In this document: positions 1 to 8,196 of the stretch, in pieces
Layout of the letters: every line of letters starts with the position of its first letter
How positions within the stretch are numbered: position 1 is the stretch's first letter
Assembly: GCF_009900715.1 (NCBI RefSeq)
Contig: NZ_JAAAJC010000002.1
Location: 417,507-472,564 of the forward strand
Direction: 5' to 3'
DNA length: 55,058 nucleotides
Origin: Halococcus salsus
Lineage (GTDB): Archaea > Halobacteriota > Halobacteria > Halobacteriales > Halococcaceae
The notes under the pieces: generated by a model
Told to the model about the DNA's origin: nothing
The model's input: the letters and a program-made list of their open reading frames with translations, nothing else
Databases searched by the model: none
Made by a program: the position numbers and the translations under genes

Positions 1-21
1 GAGGGCTTCTGCGGAAGCGGT

Positions 22-79
22 TGCGGTGCGGAGGTGTCCGGTTGCGGAGGCGGTTGCGGATGCGGTGCGGAGGTGTCCG
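22..79. repeat. 19-bp direct repeat in G-rich upstream DNA
   Basis: The 19 bases TGCGGTGCGGAGGTGTCCG occur at 22-40 and again at 61-79, a spacing of 39 bases, with degenerate GGTTGCGGA words between them. No gene is visible in 1-233. The repeat looks like decayed intergenic DNA ahead of the phosphohexomutase gene. Confidence 0.8.
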
Positions 80-137
80 CACGAGCGGAGCGAGTGCGGT
101 TCACCGCTCGCGCGGTTTGCGAGCGGGAGTTTTTGAT

Positions 138-192
138 CCACCTTTTTGCAAGCGGGGGTTGCCGGAGGCAACCCCCCGCAGTAAAAAGGTGG
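138..192. other. nested inverted repeat upstream of glmM
   Basis: An outer 10-bp perfect stem (CCACCTTTTT at 138-147 with AAAAAGGTGG at 183-192) encloses an inner stem (GCGGGGGTTGCC at 152-163 with GGCAACCCCCCGC at 67 to 79 bases past 100, i.e. 167-179, one bulged C) and a GGA loop. It ends about 41 bases before the glmM start. It could be a terminator for a gene left of the window, a cruciform or a repeat; the function is not shown. Confidence 0.7.
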
Positions 193-233
193 GGCGGAAG
201 GAATTTGGTGGTCGGCTTCACACCCCAACTCGA

Positions 234-1598
234 ATGAGACTGTTCGGGTCGAGTGGGATACGGGGGACCGCGAACGAGGAGGTGACGCCGGAGTTCAGCC
301 TCCGAGTCGCGATGGCGGTCGGCACGGTGGTCGGTGGGGAACGGGTGGCGCTCGGGCGGGACACACGCGCGAGCGGGCCGATGCTCGCGGATGCAGCAGC
401 GAGCGGGCTGGTGAGCGTCGGCTGTGACGTCGAGCGGTTGGGCGCGTTGCCCACACCCGCCGTCCAGTGTTACGCCGAGCAGGAAGGGGTGCCGGCGGTG
501 GTGATCACCGCCTCGCACAACCCGCCGACGGACAACGGGATCAAGCTCGTCGGCCCCGACGGGATCGAGTTCCCGATCGAGCGCCTCGAACGCGTCGAGG
601 ACGTGCTGGCGGCCGAGGAGTTCGAGCGCGTCCCGTGGAACGAGACCGGCGACTCGCGTCGGATCGAGGGTGCGCGGCGGCGCTACGTCGAGGAAGTCGT
701 GGACGCCGTGGCCCGCGAGCGGATCGCGGCGGCGGACCTGACGGTGGCGCTCGACCCCGGCCACGGTGCGGGGGCGCTGACGAGCCCGGACATCTTCCGC
801 GCGCTCGGCTGTCGGGTCGTCACCGTCAACGCCCAGCCCGAGGGCACGTTTCCGGGTCGGGATCCGGAACCGGTTCCCGAGAACCTCGGAGACCTGCGGC
901 GATTGGTGCGCACCACGGATGCCGATATCGGGATCGCTCACGACGGCGACGCCGACCGTGCGGTGTTCGTCGACGAACACGGCGAGACGATCACCGGCGA
1001 CGCAAGCCTCGCGGCGCTCGCGGCTGGCGCGCTCGGACCCGGCGACAGGACCGTCTCGGCGGTGACGGTCTCCCAGCGGCTCGTGGACGTGGCCGAACAC
1101 GCCGAGGCCGACCTCGAACTCACGCCCGTCGGGAGCACCCGGATCATCTCGCGGATCCGCGACCTCCAGCACGAAGGGATTTCAGTACCCGTCGCCGGCG
1201 AGGGCAACGGCGGCGTGTTGTTCCCGGGATACCGTCTGGCGCGCGACGGCGCGTACACCGCCGCACGCTTTCTCGAGCTCGTGGCCGAGCGCCCCGCGAG
1301 CGCGGTGGTCGACGACGTCGGCGGCTACTACAACCGACGAACGGCGGTCGAGTACGACGGCGACACCGAACGCGAGACCCTACTGGATGCGGCGGCGACC
1401 TACGCCAACGACAGCGCCGGCGACCTCGATGTCACTGACGGCTACCGGTTGAGCTTCGGGGACGCGTGGGTACTCGTTCGCGAGAGCGGGACCGAGCCCA
1501 AGGTTCGGATCTACGCCGAGGCTAGTGAGGACGACCGGGCCGAGCAGCTCGCGACGGACGTTCGGGAGGCGCTCGAAACCGCGACGGCGAAGTGTTGA
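234..1598 (+). CDS. glmM: phosphohexomutase (phosphoglucosamine mutase GlmM / phosphomannomutase family)
   Basis: Cytoplasmic alpha-D-phosphohexomutase that moves a phosphate between the C6 and C1 of a hexose or hexosamine for sugar-nucleotide synthesis. The four family signatures appear in order: the phosphoserine loop TASHNPP (Ser94), the metal loop DGDADR (237-242), the sugar loop GEGNGG (322-327) and the phosphate loop RESGT (416-420). At 454 residues it is full length. The frame stays open upstream to about base 21, but ATG at 234 gives MRLFGSSGIRG, the usual N terminus, and the upstream part reads through repeat DNA, so 234 was chosen. It is convergent with the next gene, one base apart. 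Whether the substrate is glucosamine, mannose or glucose phosphate cannot be told from sequence. Confidence 0.9.
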   Translation: MRLFGSSGIRGTANEEVTPEFSLRVAMAVGTVVGGERVALGRDTRASGPMLADAAASGLVSVGCDVERLGALPTPAVQCYAEQEGVPAVVITASHNPPTDNGIKLVGPDGIEFPIERLERVEDVLAAEEFERVPWNETGDSRRIEGARRRYVEEVVDAVARERIAAADLTVALDPGHGAGALTSPDIFRALGCRVVTVNAQPEGTFPGRDPEPVPENLGDLRRLVRTTDADIGIAHDGDADRAVFVDEHGETITGDASLAALAAGALGPGDRTVSAVTVSQRLVDVAEHAEADLELTPVGSTRIISRIRDLQHEGISVPVAGEGNGGVLFPGYRLARDGAYTAARFLELVAERPASAVVDDVGGYYNRRTAVEYDGDTERETLLDAAATYANDSAGDLDVTDGYRLSFGDAWVLVRESGTEPKVRIYAEASEDDRAEQLATDVREALETATAKC

Positions 1599-1599
1599 G

Positions 1600-2727
1600 T
1601 CAGGGGCCGGGGTGCGCCGCGAGCGCCTCGTCGAGCCGGTCGCGTTCGGCGCGGGCGGCCTCGAGGTCGCTTTCGACCGTACCCTCGGCGAGTCGGGTTC
1701 GTTCGGCCTGCGTGAGGCTTTCGCGGGCGGCGGCGGCGCGCCGAAGCCGTTCGTAGCGGTCCGTCTCGCTTGTCTCACGGAGCGAGCGGAGCCGTGCGAC
1801 CGTCGATTCGGGGGCGAACCGACCGACGACGGCGACCAGTTCGCGGATCCGGTAGCGGAGCACCCCGGCGGTCGGCGGCGGCCACGACACCGTGAGCGGC
1901 TCGGCGTCGAGGCCGTCGAGGTAGCTCCGGTTGACGACGACGTGGCGTCGGAACTCGTCCGGGTTCTCGACGTAGTGGTCGAGCTTCGAGGCCGAGTAGT
2001 CCGCGTACTCGGTGAGGGTGGCGAGCGGTTCGGCTCCGACGGGACTCGATTCGACGTAGTCCCGGAGGTCGGTCGGCGGCGGGCGGAACGACACCAGCGG
2101 GTAGTGGCGGGTCGTGCCGACGAACTCGAGGAGCTGGCGGGCGCTCGCTTCGTGTCGAAACGCGTCGAAAGCCTCGCGAACGCGGTCGTTGTAGGCCTCG
2201 ATCGGCTCACGGAGGTCGCCGGTCGGCGCGTCGAGGTCGACCGCCGCGAGGTCGGAGAGCCGTTTGAGGTCCGCGACCTCGCGTTCGAGTTCGTCGCGCC
2301 GGTTCGCCACCCGCCGTCGTGCCTCACGGTAGCGCTCGCGTTCGGCGTCGCGGTCGTCGAGCACGCCCACGAGCTCCTCGACCGGCGCGAGCGCGTCACG
2401 GGCGGCGGCGAAGTCGCCCGTCGAGAGTCGTCGTTTGTCGAAACGGTCGTTCGCGGTCTCGAACGCCTCGCGGCGCGGAAGGTCGTCGTCGAGACCCTCG
2501 ACGAGCGAATCGAACGACTCCCGGAACTCGATGAAGCCCTCGAAGTCGCCGGTGCCCGTGGCCCGGTCCTCGTACTTGTCGAGCAGCGTCGTCGCACGGT
2601 CGTAGGCGTCGGCGACCGCCCGGAGGTCGGCCTCGCCGTGGTCGGTGACCCGCTCGACGGCCGCGTCGTACGCCTCGTGGGCCGCCGTCAGGGTCGCCGT
2701 CGGGTCGCGGTGGGTCGTCTCACTCAT
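1600..2727 (-). CDS. conserved haloarchaeal coiled-coil protein
   Basis: A 375-residue acidic protein without signal peptide or membrane segment. Residues about 95-150 and the last 60 residues are rich in R/E/D heptads and should form coiled coils; the middle has a more globular, proline-containing part. I believe it belongs to a haloarchaeal DUF family (DUF7118, from memory). Its ATG overlaps the end of hisI by 8 bases, so it is probably translated from the same mRNA. No function can be assigned; the overlap with hisI suggests co-expression only, not a role in histidine synthesis. Confidence 0.85.
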   Translation of the reverse strand: MSETTHRDPTATLTAAHEAYDAAVERVTDHGEADLRAVADAYDRATTLLDKYEDRATGTGDFEGFIEFRESFDSLVEGLDDDLPRREAFETANDRFDKRRLSTGDFAAARDALAPVEELVGVLDDRDAERERYREARRRVANRRDELEREVADLKRLSDLAAVDLDAPTGDLREPIEAYNDRVREAFDAFRHEASARQLLEFVGTTRHYPLVSFRPPPTDLRDYVESSPVGAEPLATLTEYADYSASKLDHYVENPDEFRRHVVVNRSYLDGLDAEPLTVSWPPPTAGVLRYRIRELVAVVGRFAPESTVARLRSLRETSETDRYERLRRAAAARESLTQAERTRLAEGTVESDLEAARAERDRLDEALAAHPGP

Positions 2728-3103
2728 AGACGGCGTCGGGGTCGAAGACGCGTTCGGCGACCACCTCGCCGTCGAGCGTGCGATAGAAGCAGCTCTCGTA
2801 GCCCACGTGGCACGCCCCGCCCTCCTGGTCGACGAGGTAGAGCACGGCGTCGCCGTCGCAGTCGACGCGGATCTCCTCGATATGCTGGACGTGGCCGCTC
2901 GATTGGCCCTTCTGCCAGAGTTCGTCGCGGCTCCGCGAGTAGTAGTGACCCAGCCCCGTCTCGCGGGTGCGTTCGATCGCGTCCGCGGAGGCGTGAGCCA
3001 CCATCAGGACCTCGCGGGTCTCGGCGTCCTGGGCGACCACCGTGAGGAGCCCGTCGGGGCCGAACTCGAGGTCGGGCGTGGTGACCGAATCCGTTCGGCT
3101 CAT
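2720..3103 (-). CDS. hisI: phosphoribosyl-AMP cyclohydrolase HisI
   Basis: Third step of histidine biosynthesis: hydrolyses the adenine ring of phosphoribosyl-AMP to give ProFAR, in the cytoplasm. The 127-residue protein is a stand-alone HisI without the HisE pyrophosphohydrolase domain found in bacterial fusions. Visible family motifs are W-KG-SG (63-70), the metal-binding DCDGD (81-85) and the two cysteines of GACH and ESCFYR (Cys98, Cys105) that ligate zinc. It is first in a two-gene unit with the coiled-coil gene, whose start lies inside the hisI end. No other his gene is near, so the pathway genes are scattered as is usual in haloarchaea. Confidence 0.96.
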   Translation of the reverse strand: MSRTDSVTTPDLEFGPDGLLTVVAQDAETREVLMVAHASADAIERTRETGLGHYYSRSRDELWQKGQSSGHVQHIEEIRVDCDGDAVLYLVDQEGGACHVGYESCFYRTLDGEVVAERVFDPDAVYE

Positions 3104-3282
3104 GCTCCGATCTTCGGTCTCGCGCTCATAGGCTTTTTGCGTTCGTGAACGCCGTTCAGCCGACCGACAAGGGTTTTCGTTCTCGGGTGTACCGGGTAGT
3201 ACATGATATTTCGACGACCGGTCGTCGGTGCGAGACGGGACCCGCCGGGCGGCACGGGACGCGCGCAGTGCGGGGAACGAGG

Positions 3283-4503
3283 ATGACCGTCGGGGTCGTC
3301 CTCCAGAGCTCGACGTCGCTGGCCGTGGTCGGGGTGGCGGTGCTCGCGAGCTTCGGGATGGCGTGGGCGCTCGGCGCGTCCTCGAACTCGCCGCCGTTCG
3401 CGCCGGCGGTGGGGGCGAACGCGCTCCCGACGATGCGCGCGGCCTTCTTCATCGGGGTGTTCGCGGCGCTCGGGGCGGTCGCCCAGGGTGGCAGCATCTC
3501 GCGAACGGTCGGACAGGACCTCATCGACGGCGTCTCGATCACGCCGCTCGCGGCCGCCGCGGCGCTGTTGACCGCGGCGGCGTTCATCGCGATAGGGGTG
3601 AGGACCGGCTACCCGATCCCGGCGGCGTTCGCCACCACCGGTGCGGTCGTCGGGGCGGGGCTGAGCCTCGGCGGTGCCCCGGCGTTCGACACCTACACGC
3701 GGCTGGCGTCGTTCTGGGTTGCGGTGCCGTTCGTCTCGGCGACGATCGCCTACGGTACCGCGACCCTCCTCCGGCGGGACGACGTTCCCGAGACGGTCAG
3801 CGTCCCGGCGCTCGCGGGCCTCGTGGGCGCGATCCTCGCCAACGTCCGGCTGGCGATCTTCCCCGGTCCCGACGGTCAAGGCACCCTCGCGGAGTTCGTC
3901 TCACGACGTGTGGGTAGCGGCCCGGAACTCGTCGCGGGCTACGACCTGGTCAGCGTGGTCGTGAGCCTCGCGTTCGGCGCGGTCGTCTTCCTAGCCCTCC
4001 GCCGCCGGATGCAGGCGTCGGTCGATGCCGGTATTCGAGGGTTCCTGGTCGGTCTCGGGGCGGTCGTGGCGTTCTCGAGCGGCGGGAGCCAGGTCGGGCT
4101 CGCGACGGGGCCGATCGAACCCCTGTTCGACTCGCTCGGCACGCCCGCGGTTCTGCTGCTCGGCCTCGGCGCGGTCGGCATCCTGCTCGGGGCGTGGATG
4201 GGCTCGCCGCGACTGCTCCAAGCCGTCGCCCGGGAGTACTCACAACTCGGCGTCCGGCGGTCGATCGCCGCGCTGATCCCGGGGTTCATCATCGCCCAGG
4301 TCGCCATCGCGCTCGGGATCCCGATCTCCTTCAACAACATCATCATCTCCAGCGTGATCGGGAGCGGGCTCGCCGCGGGCTCGGCGGGCACCTCGATGCG
4401 GAAGATCGGTTTCACCCTCGTCGCGTGGCTCGTCTCGCTCGTCGGCGCGGGGCTGGTGGGATACGGGCTCTATCAGCTACTGGCGTTCCTCACCGGCGCG
4501 TAG
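3283..4503 (+). CDS. PiT-family inorganic phosphate permease
   Basis: Membrane protein of 406 residues with about ten to eleven hydrophobic helices and the inverted duplicated signature of PiT anion permeases: [18 protein letters not shown] near residues 31-48 and the matching [16 protein letters not shown] near residues 347-362. PiT proteins import phosphate in symport with a cation. The frame is open upstream to 3145, but ATG at 3283 follows GGGAACGAGG, a weak Shine-Dalgarno-like stretch, and begins a hydrophobic helix directly; the upstream extension is Arg/Gly-rich and not membrane-like, so 3283 was preferred. Sulfate or another anion as substrate cannot be excluded. No PhoU-like partner sits next to it. 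Confidence 0.88.
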   Translation: MTVGVVLQSSTSLAVVGVAVLASFGMAWALGASSNSPPFAPAVGANALPTMRAAFFIGVFAALGAVAQGGSISRTVGQDLIDGVSITPLAAAAALLTAAAFIAIGVRTGYPIPAAFATTGAVVGAGLSLGGAPAFDTYTRLASFWVAVPFVSATIAYGTATLLRRDDVPETVSVPALAGLVGAILANVRLAIFPGPDGQGTLAEFVSRRVGSGPELVAGYDLVSVVVSLAFGAVVFLALRRRMQASVDAGIRGFLVGLGAVVAFSSGGSQVGLATGPIEPLFDSLGTPAVLLLGLGAVGILLGAWMGSPRLLQAVAREYSQLGVRRSIAALIPGFIIAQVAIALGIPISFNNIIISSVIGSGLAAGSAGTSMRKIGFTLVAWLVSLVGAGLVGYGLYQLLAFLTGA

Positions 4504-4608
4504 CGACACGGCGAGTTTCCGAGCGAACGACACGAAGGTCGAGAAGTGGGGATTGCACGCAAACAGTCGCGGAACAGAGCTAAGTCCGCGGGGTCGTGAA
4601 TCCGAACG

Positions 4609-4788
4609 ATGGCCACCGACGGCGACATTCGAGTCCTGGTCGCGATCGACCTCGTGCTCTCGGCGATATTCTCGACCCTCGTGGTCTGGGGGCTCTCGTT
4701 CGTCGGGAGTCTCACGTTCTCGTGGGTCACCGTCGGCCTCGCCACCCTCCTGCTCGCGCTCGTGACCTACCTCGCGGTGCTCCGGTAA
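4609..4788 (+). CDS. 59-residue two-helix membrane protein
   Basis: A short frame, ATG at 4609 to TAA at 4786-4788, encodes MATDGDIRVLVAIDLVLSAI and then two clear transmembrane helices (about residues 9-34 and 37-58) ending in Arg. It is followed 60 bases later by the leaderless upp gene on the same strand. The composition and the absence of charged residues inside the helices argue for a real product although it is very small. A TAAGTCC-like AT-rich patch about 30 bases upstream could be its promoter. The function is unknown; position beside uracil salvage could mean an accessory role, but that is guesswork. Confidence 0.72.
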   Translation: MATDGDIRVLVAIDLVLSAIFSTLVVWGLSFVGSLTFSWVTVGLATLLLALVTYLAVLR

Positions 4789-4816
4789 CCCATCCCGAAG
4801 GCGCGCCGGACGGGTG

Positions 4817-4826
4817 AATTTATACC
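4817..4826 (+). promoter_or_regulatory. TATA box of upp
   Basis: The AT-rich AATTTATACC stands out of GC-rich DNA. Its centre is about 27 bases ahead of the ATG at 4849, which predicts transcription starting at or within a base or two of that ATG. This makes the mRNA leaderless and decides the start codon in favour of 4849 over the in-frame ATG at 4834. Confidence 0.75.
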
Positions 4827-4848
4827 CGCTCGGATGGCGCATCAATTC

Positions 4849-5523
4849 ATGCCCATCGTCGAACGCGACTCCGCCTCGCTCATTACCCACGCGCTCGCGC
4901 GCGACACGCTCTCGCGCCTCCGGAGCGTCGAAACCGAACAGGTCGCCTTCCGCAAAGGATTGGTGAAACTCGGCCGGATCTGTGGCTACGAAGTCATCGA
5001 CGGCGCGATGGAGACCGAGTACGTCTCGATCACCACACCCCTCGAAGAGACCACCGGCGAGCGCGTGAAGGGTCTCGACGACGTCGTGATCATCAACGTC
5101 CTCCGGGCGGCGACGCCGTTCGTCGAGGGCCTGCTGAAGGCGTTCCCGCGGGCGAAACAGGGCGTGATCTCCGCCGGTCGCGACGAAAGTGCCGGAATGA
5201 ACGACGAGGGCGAGTTCCCGATCACCATCGACTACACCAAGCTCCCCGAGATCACCGAGAAGGACACCGTGATCGTCGCCGACCCGATGCTCGCCACGGG
5301 TTCGACGATGTGTACGGTCCTCGACCACGTCCTCTCCGACGCCGACCCCGAGCGCCTCATCGTGCTCTCGGCGGTCAGCGCACCGCCGGGCCTCCTCCGA
5401 GTGGGGGACGCCTACCCCGAGGCCGACCTCCTGACGGTGAGCATCGACGACCACCTCGACGAGAACGGGTTCATCGTTCCCGGCCTCGGCGACGCCGGCG
5501 ACCGCGCCTTCCGCACCAAGTAA
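4849..5523 (+). CDS. upp: uracil phosphoribosyltransferase
   Basis: Pyrimidine salvage enzyme that joins uracil and PRPP to UMP in the cytoplasm. The 224-residue protein is full length and carries the conserved [13 protein letters not shown] region near the N terminus, [18 protein letters not shown], the AGRDE turn, the PRPP-binding loop [10 protein letters not shown] (from Asp145) and the C-terminal [12 protein letters not shown]. An ATG 15 bases upstream is in frame, but the TATA box position and the family N terminus MPI-ERD favour 4849. The gene follows a 59-residue membrane protein. De novo pyrimidine genes pyrC and pyrD are elsewhere in this window. Confidence 0.96.
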   Translation: MPIVERDSASLITHALARDTLSRLRSVETEQVAFRKGLVKLGRICGYEVIDGAMETEYVSITTPLEETTGERVKGLDDVVIINVLRAATPFVEGLLKAFPRAKQGVISAGRDESAGMNDEGEFPITIDYTKLPEITEKDTVIVADPMLATGSTMCTVLDHVLSDADPERLIVLSAVSAPPGLLRVGDAYPEADLLTVSIDDHLDENGFIVPGLGDAGDRAFRTK

Positions 5524-5862
5524 TCCGCTTCGACGCACGTCGAACCCCTTGGTTTCGTCTGGAGATACGGCCCGAAGAGCGACTGCGTCGGGCGTTCTCG
5601 CCGGCCCGTGTCAGGCGTTTCCACGACAAATTCTGGGACGAATTCGACCGACGGCGCGGGGGTTGGGGTGCGGGTGCTGTGGCGCGTAGGCCGTGTGCTC
5701 GGATGGGTGATGGGCGGGTGCTGTGGCGCGTAGGCCGTGTGCTCGGATGGGTGATGTGGGTAGCGTGGATAGGGTCGAAGTCGTATCGGACCCACCCCTG
5801 CCATCGGGTTCGTCTCCGACGGTATCGAACGGTTTGAATCGATAGCGGTCGTCGTCCCCGTC
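5524..5862. other. gene-free stretch between upp and the DsrE-like gene
   Basis: This 339-base interval has no credible coding frame on either strand. It contains the 44-bp tandem duplication described separately and a promoter region for the next gene. The reading frames that run through the duplication are Arg/His-rich and have no recognisable features. Confidence 0.6.
5670..5756. repeat. 43-bp tandem duplication, period 44
   Basis: Bases 5670-5712 are repeated exactly at 5714-5756, separated by a single G. The unit contains CTGTGGCGCGTAGGCC and GTGCTCGGATGGGTGATG. It lies in non-coding DNA, and the 44-base period is not a multiple of three, which fits a recent slippage or recombination event without coding constraint. 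Confidence 0.9.
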
Positions 5863-6201
5863 GTGAACGTGGTCTTCCACCACTCGAACGACGACCCCGA
5901 GCTGCACGACCGCGTGACGAACAACGTCGCGAACCTCCTCGACGACGCCACGGTCGAGACGGACGAGGTCACACTGGTCGCCAACAGCGGCGGGCTCCAG
6001 TTGCTCGTCGCGGACTCGCCACAGCGCGAGGCGGTCGAAACCCTCCAAGAACGCGGTGTCGTCTTCAAGCAGTGTCGGAACACCTTCGCGGGAACCGAGG
6101 TCGGGGAGGCCGACCTCATCGACGGCGTCGAGGTGGTTCCCTCGGGCGTCGGCGAGCTCGCGCGCCTCCAGGAAGCGGGCTACACCTACCTCAAGCCCTG
6201 A
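5863..6201 (+). CDS. DsrE/DsrF-like protein
   Basis: A 112-residue protein with the DsrE/F-type layout: N-terminal beta strand with VFHHSND, an amphipathic helix region (LHDRVTNNVANLLDD), a second strand VTLVANSGGLQLLV, then ETLQERGVVFKQCRNTFAG, in which Cys70 lies where sulfur-relay members keep a cysteine, and a C-terminal GVGELARLQEAGYTYLKP. The start is GTG at 5863. Family members bind or relay sulfur, or act as small regulators; which of these applies is not shown. Its stop codon abuts the stop of the opposed sulfite-exporter-type permease gene in the palindrome TGATCA, a suggestive but unproven sulfur connection. Confidence 0.85.
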   Translation: MNVVFHHSNDDPELHDRVTNNVANLLDDATVETDEVTLVANSGGLQLLVADSPQREAVETLQERGVVFKQCRNTFAGTEVGEADLIDGVEVVPSGVGELARLQEAGYTYLKP

Positions 6202-7122
6202 TCAGAGGAAGAGCGCCGGGACCGTCTTCCGGAGGATGTTGAGCGCGATCACGACGAGCAGCGCGACCACGAACCAGTTGAACTTGGTCTCGTCGACCTC
6301 CAATCGGCGGAGGTAGGTGCCGAGGAGGAGGCCGACGATGGTGACGACAGCGATGGCACAGCCGAGCCAGAGCCGATAGGGCGTCATCAGTCCATCGAAG
6401 AGCATCACGACGATCCGAACGGTGAAGATCGTCCCGAGCACCATCGAGAGACCCCCGATGTAGCGTTCGGTGTCGCGCTCGAAGGTGTGGAAGTAGGCGG
6501 GCAGGAGCGGGCCGAGGTTCGAGACGGCGAGCAGGAACCCCTCCAGCGCGCCGGCGGTCCCGAGCGCGACCGGGTGGTGGGCCTCCTCGACTCTGAGGAA
6601 CCCGCCGAAGATCTCGAAGAGCGCGTAGCCGAGGATGACCAGCGCGATGACGAACGGGACGATCGGGCCGGCGCTGTAGGTGCTGAGGGCGACCACCCCG
6701 ACGACCGCGCCGAGCACCGCGAGCACCATCAGCACCCACTCCTCGCGAACGAATTCGAGGCCGGTGTCGGTCTCGCCGACCTGGAAGACGTTGATCATCC
6801 ACGGCGGGATGGCGAGCACGACGACCGCGAGGGTGGGGTCGACGACGCTCGCGAAAACGGGGGTCGCGATCAGCGCGTAGCCGAACCCGAGCATCCCCTT
6901 GATCGCGCCTGCAGCGATCGCGACCACGAGGAAGAGCACTAGGAGACCGGGCGAGACGTCCGCCTGGATCCCTTGGGTGACGTTCTCCATGCCGGGGAAG
7001 AACACGACCGCCCCGGCGAGAACCGCGAGGGTCGCGAGCGTCATCGTGACCTCACGGTACCGCAGCGCGGTTAGGTTCTTCAGGAACTGTTCGACGTCGA
7101 CGGTTGATCCGGTGGTAGCCAT
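6202..7122 (-). CDS. TauE/SafE-family anion permease
   Basis: A 306-residue integral membrane protein with about eight to nine helices. The GAIKGMLGFGYALIATPVFA segment near residues 60-80 and the second-half GALEGFLLAVSNLGPLLPAYF are the duplicated features of the TauE/SafE (sulfite exporter / UPF0721) family, which moves sulfite, sulfoacetate or other organosulfur anions across the membrane. Two starts are possible, GTG at 7134 and ATG at 7122; ATG is preferred because GAGTGAT, close to the archaeal Shine-Dalgarno, stands 7 bases ahead of it. An N-terminal cytoplasmic tail of about 30 residues precedes the first helix. The substrate is unknown. Confidence 0.88.
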   Translation of the reverse strand: MATTGSTVDVEQFLKNLTALRYREVTMTLATLAVLAGAVVFFPGMENVTQGIQADVSPGLLVLFLVVAIAAGAIKGMLGFGYALIATPVFASVVDPTLAVVVLAIPPWMINVFQVGETDTGLEFVREEWVLMVLAVLGAVVGVVALSTYSAGPIVPFVIALVILGYALFEIFGGFLRVEEAHHPVALGTAGALEGFLLAVSNLGPLLPAYFHTFERDTERYIGGLSMVLGTIFTVRIVVMLFDGLMTPYRLWLGCAIAVVTIVGLLLGTYLRRLEVDETKFNWFVVALLVVIALNILRKTVPALFL

Positions 7123-7365
7123 TTGGTGAATCACTCAGGTGAACCGGCGACCGCCGCCGGCGTGCCGCACTGGTGTCCGATAGGGTTCGGAGAGGGATAA
7201 TGCGGGCGTCGTCGGTGAGCCCTGCAGCTATGCGTTTCGTCGGCGATCGATGGTATCCAGTGGCTGCCGGTGGATTGGGGCCCGAAGCGGTCGTTCGGCC
7301 GGAACACACGCGTCGCAAAACGAGACAAAGATCGCCGGTTCGTGGTCGTCGCTCGCGACGTGAGT

Positions 7366-7803
7366 GGCTGAGAGGAGTACGCCCCCTTCTGTTCGTCCCG
7401 GCATTCGGCTGTGCGTCCGCGCCCCTGCCGGGCTACCGTGCGGCGTGTGCCGCGTGGCGCGGACTTGCACCGGCGAGGTTTCGCCGTTCCATCCGTTCTC
7501 CACCGTCGTCCCTCGATCGGTTAGCTCCCCGTTGCTTTCTCGGGTTTGAGCCCTTCTGCGCAGGGTTCGCGCGCTCGCTTCGGGGCGCGATGCGCCCCGT
7601 GCCGCTCGCGCCAAGGCGGTGGTGAAACCACCGCCCGCATCTCATCGGTCGGGTGGAGGGGTCTCGTTGCTGTTCCAGAGCCGACGGTCTCCCGCCCCGG
7701 GGTCGCCCCGGTCGCCTGCCCGGCGGTGGGGGGACGTTCCTCGCGTGTGGGCCGGCGCGACGAATCCGCGCCGGCCCGCCGCGGTGGCCGGGCTCTCTCT
7801 GCC
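7366..7803 (-). ncRNA. rnpB: RNase P RNA
   Basis: Catalytic RNA of the ribonucleoprotein that trims the 5' leader of precursor tRNAs. Reading the minus strand, the 5' end GGCAGAGAGAG pairs with CTCTCAGCC at the 3' end (P1). Next come the P3 hairpin GGGCCGGCGCG / CGCGCCGGCCC (7777-7767 with 7759-7749), the CR-I block GAGGAACGTCCCCCCAC (7742-7726), the GGTGCAAGTCC block (7471-7461) and the CR-V block ACAGAAGGGGGCGTACTCC (7392-7374) just before the 3' arm of P1. The length of about 438 nt matches haloarchaeal type A RNase P RNA. A TATA-like box stands 26 bases upstream. Ends are estimated from P1 and may be off by a few bases. The reading frames that cross it have no protein features. Confidence 0.9.
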
Positions 7804-7825
7804 AGTTGAAGATTCTCGGCGGGCG

Positions 7826-7832
7826 AATAAAA
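7826..7832 (-). promoter_or_regulatory. TATA-like box of the RNase P RNA gene
   Basis: On the minus strand the sequence reads TTTTATT inside GGTTTTATTCGCC. Its centre (7829) is 26 bases upstream of the predicted 5' end of the RNase P RNA (7803), the standard archaeal TATA-to-start distance. Confidence 0.7.
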
Positions 7833-7907
7833 CCGTTCGGACGCGGACTGCCAGCCGACCACTACCGGCCTACAGACACTTAGTTGATAACAAGTAGCGG
7901 TGAATCG

Positions 7908-8192
7908 ATGAGGATGTCGGAAACGAGGTCGGGTCGTGGGCTGACGGGTCTGCGGGTCGTCGCCGCAGTTCTCGCGGTTCTAACGGTCCAGATCGGGCAG
8001 GTCAGCGGACGGCTGTTGACTTCACTCGTCGGCATCGTCGTTCTCGTCGCCGCCCTGCTCTCGCTTGCTGGCGTAATCACCGTCTCACGACGCCGCACGG
8101 TCCGGGTTGCCGTAGCTGTTCTGTTGGTCGTTTTGATGGGATACAACATCGTGTTCTCGACCGTCCCGATCGGTAATCCCCCAGGCAGATAG
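7908..8192 (+). CDS. small membrane protein with three helices
   Basis: A 94-residue protein with three hydrophobic segments: about residues 15-32 (GLRVVAAVLAVLTVQIGQV), 36-58 (LTSLVGIVVLVAALLSLAGV) and 64-82 (VRVAVAVLLVVLMGYNIVF), the last two split by the basic turn SRRRTVR. GGTGA at 7899-7903 precedes the ATG at 7908; a second ATG two codons on (7914) is equally possible. It is divergent from the RNase P RNA gene and convergent with the nicotinate phosphoribosyltransferase gene four bases away. I do not recognise the family. Confidence 0.7.
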   Translation: MRMSETRSGRGLTGLRVVAAVLAVLTVQIGQVSGRLLTSLVGIVVLVAALLSLAGVITVSRRRTVRVAVAVLLVVLMGYNIVFSTVPIGNPPGR

Positions 8193-8196
8193 CCCC

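Noticed and set aside
21-233. N-terminal extension of the phosphohexomutase
   Set aside because: It translates repeat and hairpin DNA into Arg/Cys/Gly-rich sequence, and MRLFGSSGIRG at 234 is the family start.
4834-4848. Earlier ATG of upp giving five more residues
   Set aside because: The TATA box places the transcript start at about 4849, so an ATG at 4834 would lie upstream of the mRNA.
5310-5837. 175-codon open frame over the end of upp and the tandem duplication
   Set aside because: It is an out-of-frame shadow of upp that runs into repeat DNA; Arg-rich and featureless.
7173-7862. Overlapping open frames of 90-150 codons
   Set aside because: The minus strand is RNase P RNA with conserved core and promoter; the peptides are Arg/Pro/Ala-rich shadows.
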